Shown in pieces: positions 8,911 through 17,598 of a stretch of 64,000 nt of DNA. The stretch spans positions 186,001 to 250,000 of the forward strand of contig JAOTYE010000003.1 in assembly GCA_029862045.1 (NCBI GenBank). The letters are read 5' to 3'. Each line of letters starts with the position of its first letter. Position 1 is the first letter of the stretch. Position numbers and translations under genes: made by a program. This stretch comes from Gammaproteobacteria bacterium (GTDB lineage: Bacteria; Pseudomonadota; Gammaproteobacteria; Steroidobacterales; Woeseiaceae). The notes below the pieces were generated by a model. It did no database searches. It saw nothing but the letters and a program-made list of their open reading frames with translations, and was not told the DNA's origin.

Positions 8911-9187
8911 CATCCCGGCGCAGGTCATTGTGCAGCGAGGCCGTGAGCGCGAGAAAGCACAATTGAGCCTGCGCTTTCAGGAGGCGATCGATCGCGCTGC
9001 AATGCGCGCTGGCAAGGGTAGCAGTGATGCGTACCTGTCCGAATGGCGGCGCGAAGCGTCGACGATAGAATCGGCTGCCGAGTTGCGCCAGATCGTGGAG
9101 CAGGAAATCAGCCGCTTCGAAGCCGAGTTTTCCGATGATGTGTTGCTGCGGTTGATTCGCAATCACGGCTCAGCAGGGGAGCAATAA
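8879..9187 (+). CDS. Small 'virulence factor' family protein (PF13769-like)
   Basis: A 102-residue protein with the family opening MVKKILIYWRDIPAQVIV, followed by a helical, charged region with a segment (about residues 45-75) containing SDAYLSEWRREAS. The name of the Pfam family is historical; its members co-occur with DUF1638 and methylamine-type corrinoid genes in proteobacteria. The start lies inside the DUF1638 gene. The tight overlap suggests it acts in the same step, perhaps in methyltransferase assembly or maturation, but no activity is known. Confidence 0.7.
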   Translation: MVKKILIYWRDIPAQVIVQRGREREKAQLSLRFQEAIDRAAMRAGKGSSDAYLSEWRREASTIESAAELRQIVEQEISRFEAEFSDDVLLRLIRNHGSAGEQ

Positions 9188-9224
9188 CGATGGCGACAAC
9201 CGCACCAGCCTGGAGACAGTTGTA

Positions 9225-10121
9225 ATGACAGTGACCGTGGTCAGTTCGGCCAGCAGGGAAGTTCGCATCGGTTTCGATCACCCATTTGTGATTATCGGCG
9301 AACGCATTAATCCGACCGGTAGAAAAATTCTTGCCGAAGAGATGAGTCAAGGTAATTACAGTCGCGTTGAGGCGGACGCGATTGCACAAGTTGCGGCAGG
9401 CGCCCACATGCTCGACGTCAACGCCGGCATTCCGCTCGCCGATGAGCCCGCGATACTGGCTGAAGCCGTGAAACTCGTGCAGTCCGTAACCGATGTTCCG
9501 TTGTCGATCGATTCATCGATCGTCGCGGCGCTGGAGTCCGGGCTCTCGGTGTACCAGGGCAAGGCGCTGGTCAACTCGGTCACGGGTGAGGAGGAGCGAC
9601 TCGAAGTAGTCCTGCCACTGGTTGCAAAACACCATGCGGCGGTCGTTGCGATCTCTAACGATGAGACCGGCATTTCGGAAGATCCGGACGTGCGCTTCGA
9701 GGTCGCCAAAAAGATCGTTGAACGCGCGGCCGATTTTGGTATTCCACGTGAAGACGTCGTTGTCGACCCTCTGGTTATGCCAATTGGGGCGATCAACACA
9801 GCTGGCAAGCAAGTCATGCACATCGTTCGCCGTCTGCGCGACGAACTCAAGGTCAATACGACTTGCGGCGCGTCAAATGTCAGTTTTGGGTTGCCGAATC
9901 GCAACGGCATCAACAGTGCTTTTCTAACCATGGCGATTGGCGCCGGGCTGACGTCGGCGATTACGAGTCCGCTGCACGCCGAAATCATGCAGGCAGTACT
10001 CGGGGCGGATGTGATGATGGGCAACGATCCGGATTGCAGGCAGTGGATCAGCAACTATCGGCAACCGAGTGCCGATGGGGAGAGGCGCGGCCGCGGCGGT
10101 CGCAGACGTCGGCGGCGGTGA
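9225..10121 (+). CDS. Methyltetrahydrofolate:corrinoid methyltransferase (DHPS-fold)
   Basis: A 298-residue TIM-barrel pterin-binding protein of the MtgA/AcsE/MetH-pterin type, which moves a methyl group between a corrinoid protein and tetrahydrofolate. Family segments are clear: IIGERINPTGRK near residue 24, MLDVNAGIPLADE, PLSIDSS, and TTCGASNVSFGLPNR (Asn used in pterin binding). In this cluster it probably takes methyl groups from the corrinoid proteins encoded at 13671-15052 to make methyl-THF. The C-terminus ends in an unusual run of six arginines (GRGGRRRRRR). The stop overlaps the next start (GTGA). Confidence 0.88.
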   Translation: MTVTVVSSASREVRIGFDHPFVIIGERINPTGRKILAEEMSQGNYSRVEADAIAQVAAGAHMLDVNAGIPLADEPAILAEAVKLVQSVTDVPLSIDSSIVAALESGLSVYQGKALVNSVTGEEERLEVVLPLVAKHHAAVVAISNDETGISEDPDVRFEVAKKIVERAADFGIPREDVVVDPLVMPIGAINTAGKQVMHIVRRLRDELKVNTTCGASNVSFGLPNRNGINSAFLTMAIGAGLTSAITSPLHAEIMQAVLGADVMMGNDPDCRQWISNYRQPSADGERRGRGGRRRRRR

Positions 10122-12130
10122 GTTCGAACGACGCAAAACTCGTTTTTACGCCGTCGGGGCGGCGCGGGACCTTTAGGCCTGGCACGGCCGTGTTGGATGC
10201 CGCGCGCAGTCTTGGCGTTGACGTTGACTCGGTATGTGGCGGCCGCGGTTTGTGTGGGCGCTGCCAGGTTACCTGTGCCGAGGGCGAGTTCGCGAAGCAT
10301 GCAATTACCTCCCGTGCTGAGCACCTGTCGCCAATCGGTGAGGTCGAAACCCTGTATAGCGAACGTCGCGGGAACAAGCCACTTGCCGAGGACCGCAGGC
10401 TCAGTTGTCAGGCACGGATCCAGGGTGACCTCGTCATCGATGTGCCGGCCGAAAGTCAGTTGCATCGCCAGGTCGTCCGCAAGCATGCGGAACACCGCGA
10501 CATCACACTCGATGCCGGCGTACACCTGTTTTACGTCGAAGTGCAGGAAGCCAACCTGCAAGAGCCAGGCGGCGACGTGCAACGTTTGCTACGCGCACTG
10601 GAGTCGGCCTGGGGGTTACGCGACCTTGGTTTTGATTCTGTTGCGTTGCCGGTGCTGCAAGCGGCGTTACGCAAAGGAAAGTGGTCCGTAACAGTCGCCG
10701 TGCATAACGCGGTGCGGGTCATCGCGGTCTGGCCGGGTTTCAAGCGTGATTGTTACGGCCTGGCGATCGATATCGGCTCCACGACAATTGCGGCGCACCT
10801 TTGCGACCTTTCAAGCGGCGACGTTGTGGCCACGGACGGTATCATGAACCCGCAGATTCGCTTTGGCGAAGACCTGATGAGTCGCGTGTCCTACGTCATG
10901 ATGAATCCCGGGGGCGCGACTGAATTGACCGACACTGTCCGGGATGGTGTCAACGAATTGATTCAGGACGTCGCACGTCAGGGTGACATCGAAGTGGATG
11001 ACATTGTCGAAGTAACGATCGCCGGTAATCCGATCATGCACCACCTGTTCCTGGGTATCAGTCCTGTCGAGTTGGGCAGCGCACCGTTTGCACTTGCTAC
11101 TGATGCTGCGTTAAACCTGACCGCGCTGGAACTGGGTTTGCAGATCAACAAGGGCGCCAGGGTTTACGTCCTGCCATGCATTGCCGGTCATGTCGGCGCG
11201 GACGCGGCGGCCATGATATTGGCCGAGGAACCGCATTTGCTCGACGAGGTATCACTCGTCGTTGATGTCGGTACCAACGCCGAGATCGTACTGGGCAACC
11301 GTGACCGTCTGCTGGCCTGTTCGAGCCCGACCGGCCCTGCTTTTGAGGGGGCACAGATCAGTTGCGGACAGCGTGCCGCGCCCGGCGCGATCGAACGGGT
11401 TCGCATTGACCCGGAGACTTTGGACGTGCGTTTCAGCGTCATCGGCTCGGAGCTCTGGTCAGACGATCCGGGATTTGAAGAATCCATCGAGGCATTCGGC
11501 GTGACCGGTATCTGCGGCTCCGGAATCATCGAAGCCGTTGCGGAGATGTACCTGAGTGGCGTGATCAGTGAAGACGGTGTTGTCGATGGCGCACTGGCTG
11601 ATCGTAGTGACCGGCTGATTCCGGAAGAGCGTACATTTTCCTTCCTGCTGCATGACGGCAAGCAGCGAATTGTCGTTACACAACATGATGTGCGACAGAT
11701 TCAGCTCGCCAAAGCGGCATTGTATGCAGGCGTAAAACTGTTGCTGGATCACGCCGGTATCAGCGCCGTTGATCGCATACGACTCGCCGGCGCGTTTGGC
11801 AGCCATATCGATACCAGGCATGCGATGGTACTGGGCCTGATTCCGGACTGCGATCTGGACAAGGTCGAGTCGGCGGGCAACGCGGCAGGTACTGGCGCGC
11901 GTATCGCGCTGCTAAACGTTACGGCACGCCGGGAAATAGAGACCATTGTGCGTGGCATCGAGAAAATAGAAACAGCGATTGAGCCGAAGTTTCAGGAGTA
12001 TTTTGTCGATGCCATGGCGATCCCGAACAAGAGCGACGACTTCCCTCTGTTGTTCGCTGAAGTGCAGCGACCGGTGCCCAAGTCGCATGTCAGCGGCGGT
12101 GATTCAGGACGCCGCCGGCGCCGGCGTTAG
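10118..12130 (+). CDS. ASKHA-domain corrinoid protein activator (RACo-like, DUF4445) with 2Fe-2S domain
   Basis: An ATP-dependent reductive activator that returns oxidised Co(II) corrinoid proteins to Co(I). The N-terminal plant-type ferredoxin domain shows Cys40, Cys46, Cys49 and Cys97. A linker is followed by the ASKHA ATPase core: AIDIGSTTIAAHL and VDVGTNAEIVLGN phosphate loops, GITGxxGSG-like GVTGICGSGII, and LAGAFGSHID. The start is GTG 10118, overlapping the preceding stop as GTGA (670 residues); the upstream open frame back to 9863 merely shadows the previous gene. The protein ends in GRRRRRR. It is the last gene of the rightward operon. Confidence 0.88.
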   Translation: MSSNDAKLVFTPSGRRGTFRPGTAVLDAARSLGVDVDSVCGGRGLCGRCQVTCAEGEFAKHAITSRAEHLSPIGEVETLYSERRGNKPLAEDRRLSCQARIQGDLVIDVPAESQLHRQVVRKHAEHRDITLDAGVHLFYVEVQEANLQEPGGDVQRLLRALESAWGLRDLGFDSVALPVLQAALRKGKWSVTVAVHNAVRVIAVWPGFKRDCYGLAIDIGSTTIAAHLCDLSSGDVVATDGIMNPQIRFGEDLMSRVSYVMMNPGGATELTDTVRDGVNELIQDVARQGDIEVDDIVEVTIAGNPIMHHLFLGISPVELGSAPFALATDAALNLTALELGLQINKGARVYVLPCIAGHVGADAAAMILAEEPHLLDEVSLVVDVGTNAEIVLGNRDRLLACSSPTGPAFEGAQISCGQRAAPGAIERVRIDPETLDVRFSVIGSELWSDDPGFEESIEAFGVTGICGSGIIEAVAEMYLSGVISEDGVVDGALADRSDRLIPEERTFSFLLHDGKQRIVVTQHDVRQIQLAKAALYAGVKLLLDHAGISAVDRIRLAGAFGSHIDTRHAMVLGLIPDCDLDKVESAGNAAGTGARIALLNVTARREIETIVRGIEKIETAIEPKFQEYFVDAMAIPNKSDDFPLLFAEVQRPVPKSHVSGGDSGRRRRRR

Positions 12131-12144
12131 GCCGTACTTCCCGC

Positions 12145-13671
12145 TTATCTCGCTCGCCGCCGGCCGGCTCGGCCGCGACGACCCGGCCTCCCTTTGGGCG
12201 CCCGGGGCTCTGGCGGCGGTGGCAGCTCTGGCAATTTCTCCTGCTCTTCGAGGCCGTCTTTCACGAGCTGGCGCAATGCCGCATCGATGGCCGGATCCGT
12301 GGCGACAGGTGTGTAATTGGCCAGGCGCTCCTCGACTTGCTGGCAGGCCCGATCGTACAAACTCAACGATCCGGTCTCTTCCCAGGTCTCGCGGTTCGCG
12401 CGGTCGATCACAGGATCGGTCAGATACAGTTCCTGTGGCCAGTGCTCGAGCGTATGCGGTGCCGTGATCAGGTGATCATCCCGCATCAGTTGTGCCACAA
12501 GTTCATCGGTTGGCAGGTCGCCCCTGGTTTGCAGGTCCTTGACGAAGTGCAAACACTGACCGCAGATCTCATTGTCGAACACCAGCTTCGGCAAACTAAA
12601 CGTGAGTACGAAATCCAGCATGCCCGGGCCGGAAACCGAATTGACCCCGGCTAGTGCAGCTAACAAGGCGCTACTAAACGTCTCACCACCGCCCTGGGCA
12701 TCGAGGAATTTACCGTCACTCAGCGCCATGTAGGCCTGAGTGGGCAAATCAAGCGACTTGGCGATCGCGACATACGCGACATTCAGGTGCTGTGCTTCTA
12801 TCGCCGCCATCGGCGAACTTGCCGCTTTCATATGAAACGTTGCGGGTGCACCACCGAATAATACCGGCGCCCCGGGCCTGATGATTTGGGCCATCGTCAA
12901 TCCGGTCAATACATCGACGCAATGGAAGACCAATGCTCCCACCAATGTCACCGGCGCAATTAACCCCATCAGCGTGACCGGTACGATTTCGACCGGAATG
13001 CCGGCCTCGACGCAGTCGAGCAGGTTTTGACACGAGTCTTCACCGTAGCGGAAGTTGCCCGTTGCGGTGATCGTGAAGATGGACAACGGTTTTTCGATCA
13101 ATTCGGCACGGTCGCTGCGAAACAACTGTTGCATTGCGACCATCCGCGATACGCCATGCTCGGAGAACGCGCCCGTGACGACTGGCTTCTTGGATGTGGT
13201 CAAGGTCATGTACAGCCGCCACGCATCGGAAACCTGCGACTCGATATCGTCATTCGTGGAAAACGCTGTCGCGAGGTACGCAATGTGTTCGAGACCATCA
13301 CAGAGCCGCGCGTACTCGACAAAGTCGGTCGAATTCGCCAGGCGCGTCTCGCCCGTGCGGTGATCCTGAATCTTCAGTCCGCTCGAGCCAGGCACGTAAT
13401 GCACGTTGTAGCCGCCGATCTCCGTGTATGGATCGCCGTCACGATTGAACAACGTGAACGATGCAGGCGTACTCGCAATGGCAGCGTCGACGACATCCGC
13501 TGAAAACAGGACCCGTTTGCCCGTGTCATCAGTCTTGAGCCCATGATCCAGAAGTCGCTGGCGCAGGTTTTTGCCACGAATCTCCATACCGGTCTCAGCC
13601 ATGATGCGCTTGGCTTCGCCCAGGATTTCGTGGAGCAGTTCCTGCGAAAGGACATTCAGTGTAGGTCGCAT
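12145..13671 (-). CDS. MttB-superfamily methylamine/betaine methyltransferase (non-pyrrolysine)
   Basis: A 508-residue TIM-barrel methyltransferase of the MttB/MtgB superfamily that transfers a methyl group from a methylated amine to a corrinoid protein. The start [20 protein letters not shown] and [20 protein letters not shown] are typical. No in-frame TAG interrupts the gene, so it is a non-pyrrolysine member; those studied act on quaternary amines such as glycine betaine, carnitine or proline betaine. The substrate here is undetermined. The C-terminus is proline- and arginine-rich ([17 protein letters not shown]). It is the last gene of the leftward operon and converges on the activator gene 15 bases away. 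Confidence 0.87.
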   Translation of the reverse strand: MRPTLNVLSQELLHEILGEAKRIMAETGMEIRGKNLRQRLLDHGLKTDDTGKRVLFSADVVDAAIASTPASFTLFNRDGDPYTEIGGYNVHYVPGSSGLKIQDHRTGETRLANSTDFVEYARLCDGLEHIAYLATAFSTNDDIESQVSDAWRLYMTLTTSKKPVVTGAFSEHGVSRMVAMQQLFRSDRAELIEKPLSIFTITATGNFRYGEDSCQNLLDCVEAGIPVEIVPVTLMGLIAPVTLVGALVFHCVDVLTGLTMAQIIRPGAPVLFGGAPATFHMKAASSPMAAIEAQHLNVAYVAIAKSLDLPTQAYMALSDGKFLDAQGGGETFSSALLAALAGVNSVSGPGMLDFVLTFSLPKLVFDNEICGQCLHFVKDLQTRGDLPTDELVAQLMRDDHLITAPHTLEHWPQELYLTDPVIDRANRETWEETGSLSLYDRACQQVEERLANYTPVATDPAIDAALRQLVKDGLEEQEKLPELPPPPEPRAPKGRPGRRGRAGRRRAR

Positions 13672-14372
13672 TAGGAGGCCCGATGCTCGAGAATCAGTTT
13701 TTTCGCAACCTGCACGGCGGTTGCTGCGTCACGACAGTAGGCGTCCGCACCAACCGCCCTGCCGAATTCCTCATTCAATGGTGCACCACCGACCATGACG
13801 ATGTAATCATCTCGCATTCCCTGTTCCTTCAGAGTATCGATGACGACCTTCATGTACGGCATGGTCGTCGTCAGTAGCGCGGACATGCCCAAAATATTCG
13901 GTCGATGCTTTTTCAGTGCCTCGATGTAGGTGTCGGCATCAGTGTTAATGCCAAGATCGACAACCTCGAATCCCGCGCCTTCCATCATCATGCCAACGAG
14001 ATTTTTGCCAATATCGTGAATATCACCCTTCACGGTGCCTATGACAAGCTTGCCAACTGGTTCGGCTCCTGTCTCTGAAAGTATCGGCTTCAGTATGGCC
14101 ATGCCAGCCTTCATGGCGTTGGCGGCCAGCAGCACCTCGGGCACGAAAAGTATGCCGTCGCGGAAGTCCTCACCTACGATATTCATGCCACCGACCAGGG
14201 CTTCGTCGAGCACTTTCTTTGCGTCCCAGCCGCGATCGAGAAGAATCTGCGTGCCTTCGGCGATCTCGTCGGCCAGGCCGTCATACAGATCGTCGAACAT
14301 CTGCTCGGTCAGTTCGTCATCGGCAAGTTCAGAGAGAATGACATTTTCGTTCTGGTCATTATCTTGCGACAT
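13671..14372 (-). CDS. Corrinoid (B12-binding) methyltransferase protein, acidic N-terminus
   Basis: A 233-residue corrinoid carrier of the MtbC/MttC type. A helical cap domain (about residues 35-100) is followed by a Rossmann B12 domain with the base-off signature DIHDIGKN, in which His119 is the lower cobalt ligand, and a later GGAPLNEEF. The first 40 residues are strongly acidic, unlike the second carrier encoded just upstream. Its stop shares a base with the mttB-like start, so the two are coupled and this is the likely direct partner of that methyltransferase. Confidence 0.9.
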   Translation of the reverse strand: MSQDNDQNENVILSELADDELTEQMFDDLYDGLADEIAEGTQILLDRGWDAKKVLDEALVGGMNIVGEDFRDGILFVPEVLLAANAMKAGMAILKPILSETGAEPVGKLVIGTVKGDIHDIGKNLVGMMMEGAGFEVVDLGINTDADTYIEALKKHRPNILGMSALLTTTMPYMKVVIDTLKEQGMRDDYIVMVGGAPLNEEFGRAVGADAYCRDAATAVQVAKKLILEHRAS

Positions 14373-14413
14373 ATGGACATTCCCTGGTTAGTTAATTTTC
14401 ACCGCCATTGGAC

Positions 14414-15052
14414 TCAGACAGGAACTGCGTCAAGGCCGAGGCTTTCGCGTACCGCTCGCACCGCGTCTGACGCATCAAATCCGAAACCGTCGGCCCCGAT
14501 TGCATCGGCGAACTCCTGCGTAATCACGGCGCCACCGACGACGATCTTGATATCATCACGATCTTTGAAGTGATCTATCACCGGCCGCATTTCGTCTCTG
14601 GTAGTGCTAAGCAAAGCGCTAAGACACAAAACCTTGGCACCTTTTTCGACGGCGGCCGCAAACGTTTCAATGCGGCAATCAACACCGAGGTCATCGACAT
14701 CGAAGCCGGATCCCTTCAACATCATGACAACCAGATTCTTACCAATGTCGTGCAGATCGCCTTTGACAGAGCCGATGCAGATCTTCGCGATGGGTTCGTG
14801 GCCAGATTCCACCAGCAGAGGCTCGATGATGTCGACGCCTGCCTGCATCGCCTTGGCTGAAACCAGCATCTCCGGAACAAACACTTCACCTCTCGAAAAC
14901 TGGTCCCCTACCTCCCGCAGGGCCGGGATCATCGTTTCATTGAGGAGTTCGCTAACGTCTTCGCCGGTATCCACGGCTTGCTGCACGAGTTCGACCACGC
15001 GCTTCCGGTCGCCGAAAACGATGGCGTCGTAAAGATCGTCGTTAATGGTCAT
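14414..15052 (-). CDS. Second corrinoid (B12-binding) methyltransferase protein
   Basis: A 212-residue corrinoid carrier with the same cap plus Rossmann layout and DLHDIGKN signature (His101). It is clearly diverged from the 233-residue carrier next to it and lacks that protein's acidic N-terminal extension. Two carriers with one MttB-type enzyme suggest either a second methyltransferase elsewhere or a relay in which one carrier serves demethylation and the other the THF methyltransferase. The 41-base gap to the next gene is compatible with one transcript. Confidence 0.88.
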   Translation of the reverse strand: MTINDDLYDAIVFGDRKRVVELVQQAVDTGEDVSELLNETMIPALREVGDQFSRGEVFVPEMLVSAKAMQAGVDIIEPLLVESGHEPIAKICIGSVKGDLHDIGKNLVVMMLKGSGFDVDDLGVDCRIETFAAAVEKGAKVLCLSALLSTTRDEMRPVIDHFKDRDDIKIVVGGAVITQEFADAIGADGFGFDASDAVRAVRESLGLDAVPV

Positions 15053-15086
15053 GGGCTAATCACCTGAAAACCTGTCAAAGAGCCAA

Positions 15087-15350
15087 CTAAATGAGGAGTT
15101 CGTGGTCGGCGGGCAGTTCGTGCGTGACCCACATGGCGAGGCGATGCCGTATCTTGGGCAATGTCGCCTGACCTCTCGGTAGCGGACTGATTTTCTTGTC
15201 ATGGACCAGCAAGCGGTAAGCATATTCGATCTTCAGGTCATGCGAGTCGGTCGACTCGAATTCCACGATGCCGCGTTTCGTCGCATCGTCCATTATCATC
15301 TGCAAGGCCTCTCGCAACAGGGCTTTCTCGTTCTTTAGTTTCTTCGCCAT
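15087..15350 (-). CDS. Small protein of unknown function leading the mttB operon
   Basis: An 87-residue protein that I do not recognise. It is basic and helical at the start (MAKKLKNEKALLREALQMI), then mixed alpha/beta, ending HELPADHELLI. I placed the start at ATG 15350; the frame is open to 15563, but the extra part would lie antisense to the TSUP gene. It is 34 bases upstream of the second corrinoid gene on the same strand, so it probably opens that operon. It has no cysteine pairs, signal peptide or membrane segment. A regulatory or assembly role is conceivable. Confidence 0.5.
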   Translation of the reverse strand: MAKKLKNEKALLREALQMIMDDATKRGIVEFESTDSHDLKIEYAYRLLVHDKKISPLPRGQATLPKIRHRLAMWVTHELPADHELLI

Positions 15351-15392
15351 TTCTCGATAATAGTACAATTCCTCAACCTTGTTGGACGGATT

Positions 15393-16220
15393 GTGATGGA
15401 CGACATGTCTGAGCTCGCGATACTGGCAATTGCTATGTTGGGCACTGGTGTTGCGGGTGGCGTAATTGCCGGATTGCTCGGAGTGGGCGGCGGAATCGTG
15501 ATTGTTCCCGTCCTGGAGTGGGTACTCGAGTTGCTTGGGGTACCGGCGGATATTCGTATGCACGTGGCCGTAGCCACGTCACTGGCAGTGATCATTCCGA
15601 CGTCCATATCGTCGGCGCGAGCGCATCACAAGCTTGGTGCCGTCGACATCGATCTCGCGAAGCGCTGGTCGCCGTTCATCGTTATCGGCGCTGCCGTCGG
15701 TATTCTTATTGCGAGCCGCGTTAGTGGGCCCGTGTTGACCGGCGTATTCGGCGTCGTTGCCTTGCTCGTTGCGATCAAGATGGCATTACCGCTGGATCAG
15801 CGGACACTGACATCGGAGGTTCCGCGGGGTATGGCAACGGCGGTGATTCCGACGACGATTGGAACGATTTCTACGATGATGGGGATTGGTGGCGGTTCGA
15901 TGACGGTTCCGGTCCTGACGCTGATGAGTGAGCCGATTCACAAAGCAGTCGGTACATCGGCGCTGTTTGGGCTGGTCATCAGTATTCCCGGAGCACTTGG
16001 GTTTATTTATGCAGGCTGGGGCAACGAGCTGTTGCCTGCGGGGAGTCTCGGTTTCGTCAATATGATCGGCTTCGCGTTAATCGCGCCCACCACGGTTCTG
16101 GCGGCCCCGCTTGGCGCGCGACTTGCTCATGCGCTGAGTCGACGCCACCTTAGCCTGTTGTTCGGCCTTTTCCTATTATTGATCTCCGTTCGGATGATCT
16201 GGCAGACGATCAGCCCGTAG
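15393..16220 (+). CDS. TSUP-family (TauE/SafE) anion exporter
   Basis: A 275-residue polytopic membrane protein of the TSUP family, with the repeated motif seen as GVAGGVIAGLLGVGGGIVIVP near the start and GIGGGSMTVPVL in the second half. TSUP proteins export sulfite, sulfonates or other small organic acids. The start could be GTG 15393 or the ATG directly after it. It is divergent from the small gene of the methyltransferase operon, with only 42 bases between, so they may share regulation. Its 3-prime end overlaps the convergent transporter by 11 bases. Confidence 0.85.
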   Translation: MMDDMSELAILAIAMLGTGVAGGVIAGLLGVGGGIVIVPVLEWVLELLGVPADIRMHVAVATSLAVIIPTSISSARAHHKLGAVDIDLAKRWSPFIVIGAAVGILIASRVSGPVLTGVFGVVALLVAIKMALPLDQRTLTSEVPRGMATAVIPTTIGTISTMMGIGGGSMTVPVLTLMSEPIHKAVGTSALFGLVISIPGALGFIYAGWGNELLPAGSLGFVNMIGFALIAPTTVLAAPLGARLAHALSRRHLSLLFGLFLLLISVRMIWQTISP

Positions 16221-17586
16221 CCACGTCGACGAGCACGAGTGCCAGCAAGACCGGCGCGACGAAACGCACAATGATCAGCCACATCTTGTACTGCAACGTA
16301 TCTTCTCCATTGAACAATTCGTCGCGGCTGAACTGCTTTTTCACGAACCAACCAACGAAGACCGCAATGACTACGCCGCCGATCGGCATCAGGAATTGCG
16401 TGACAGCGTAAATGAACAGATCGAAAAAGCCTTTATTCTCGAACAGGGCAAACGTTCCGAGCGGATAGATCCCCGCCAACTCGTTAAACGACAAGGCGGC
16501 AAGCGTACAAAGTACAAAGGCGACCGATCCCGCGAGCAGTGCGGCGGATCGTCGCGACAGGTTTGTTGCGTCACGCAGCCAGGAAACCGGCGGCTCAAGC
16601 ATGCCGATAGACGACGTCAGCGCAGCAAAAAACAGCAACACGAAGAACACGGTGCCGAAAACCAGCCCGCCCGGTATTTGGCCGAACGCAAACGGCAGCG
16701 CCATGTAAACAAGGCCGGGGCCGCCGCTTGGCTCCAGCCCGTATATGAATATGATCGGAAAGATCGCCAGTCCTGCCAGCAGGGCAACCGCCGTATCGGC
16801 ACCGGCGACAATTGCTGCCGAGCCCGGCAGTTTCGTTTTCTTGTCCATGTAAGCGCCATAAGCCATCATGTTGGTGATGCCGACGCTAACCGAGAAGAAC
16901 GCCTGGCCGAACGCGGCGAGTACCGTTTTGCTGGTCAATTTGCTGAAATCCGGCTGAAACAGGAAACTCACCGCGCGAGCAAAATCGCCGACAACTGCGG
17001 CATAAATCATCATCGCAACCAACATGACGAACAGTGCGGGCATCATGATTTTTACGGCCTTCTCAATGCCTGCCTGTAACCCGCGGGCCGAAATAACCAC
17101 GGTCGTGGCAAAAAAGGCCGTGACCCAGGGCAAGAGTGATCCGGCCTCGCCGTTAAGTTGATCGAAGATAAGCGTTGCAGTCGCCGCGTCCACATTCTGC
17201 AGCTGACCCGCGGCCATCTTGTACGCGTAAGCCAGCGTCCAGCCGCCGACCACGCCGTAGAACGCCAGCGCCATGATAGCGCCGACTCCGCCCAACAATA
17301 TGCCCATCCAGCGCCAATTCCCTGAGTGTCCGGATTCCCGGGCCACGGCGGAGATTGCAGCAGGAGGCCCGGCCGCGCCGCGTCTGCCGACCATGAGTTC
17401 GGCCATGAGCATGGGCAGGGCCAGTGAGGCGACGGCGATCAGGTACACAAGTACGAAGGCGCCACCGCCGTTGCTGCCGACGATGTACGGGAACATCCAG
17501 ATGTTGCCGAGACCGACCGCGCAGCCGACAGAAGCCATAATAAAGGTCAGTCGCGATGACCACTGCATTCCGCCCGATGTCGTCAT
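16210..17586 (-). CDS. Sodium-dependent amino-acid transporter (NSS/SNF family)
   Basis: A 458-residue inner-membrane sodium symporter of the neurotransmitter:sodium symporter family (LeuT/TnaT-like). The TM1 region reads ASVGCAVGLGNIWMFPY with the unwound GxxNxxxFP-type core, followed by about 11 further hydrophobic segments. It lies 12 bases downstream of kynureninase on the same strand and is probably co-transcribed. That context favours tryptophan or kynurenine uptake, as some family members carry tryptophan; this is inference only. Confidence 0.88.
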   Translation of the reverse strand: MTTSGGMQWSSRLTFIMASVGCAVGLGNIWMFPYIVGSNGGGAFVLVYLIAVASLALPMLMAELMVGRRGAAGPPAAISAVARESGHSGNWRWMGILLGGVGAIMALAFYGVVGGWTLAYAYKMAAGQLQNVDAATATLIFDQLNGEAGSLLPWVTAFFATTVVISARGLQAGIEKAVKIMMPALFVMLVAMMIYAAVVGDFARAVSFLFQPDFSKLTSKTVLAAFGQAFFSVSVGITNMMAYGAYMDKKTKLPGSAAIVAGADTAVALLAGLAIFPIIFIYGLEPSGGPGLVYMALPFAFGQIPGGLVFGTVFFVLLFFAALTSSIGMLEPPVSWLRDATNLSRRSAALLAGSVAFVLCTLAALSFNELAGIYPLGTFALFENKGFFDLFIYAVTQFLMPIGGVVIAVFVGWFVKKQFSRDELFNGEDTLQYKMWLIIVRFVAPVLLALVLVDVATG

Positions 17587-17598
17587 TTCTCTTTCCCC

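Noticed and set aside
12145..13671. Possible pyrrolysine-containing MttB
   Set aside because: The gene runs without an in-frame TAG over the full family length, so it is a non-pyrrolysine homologue; no pyl genes are visible.
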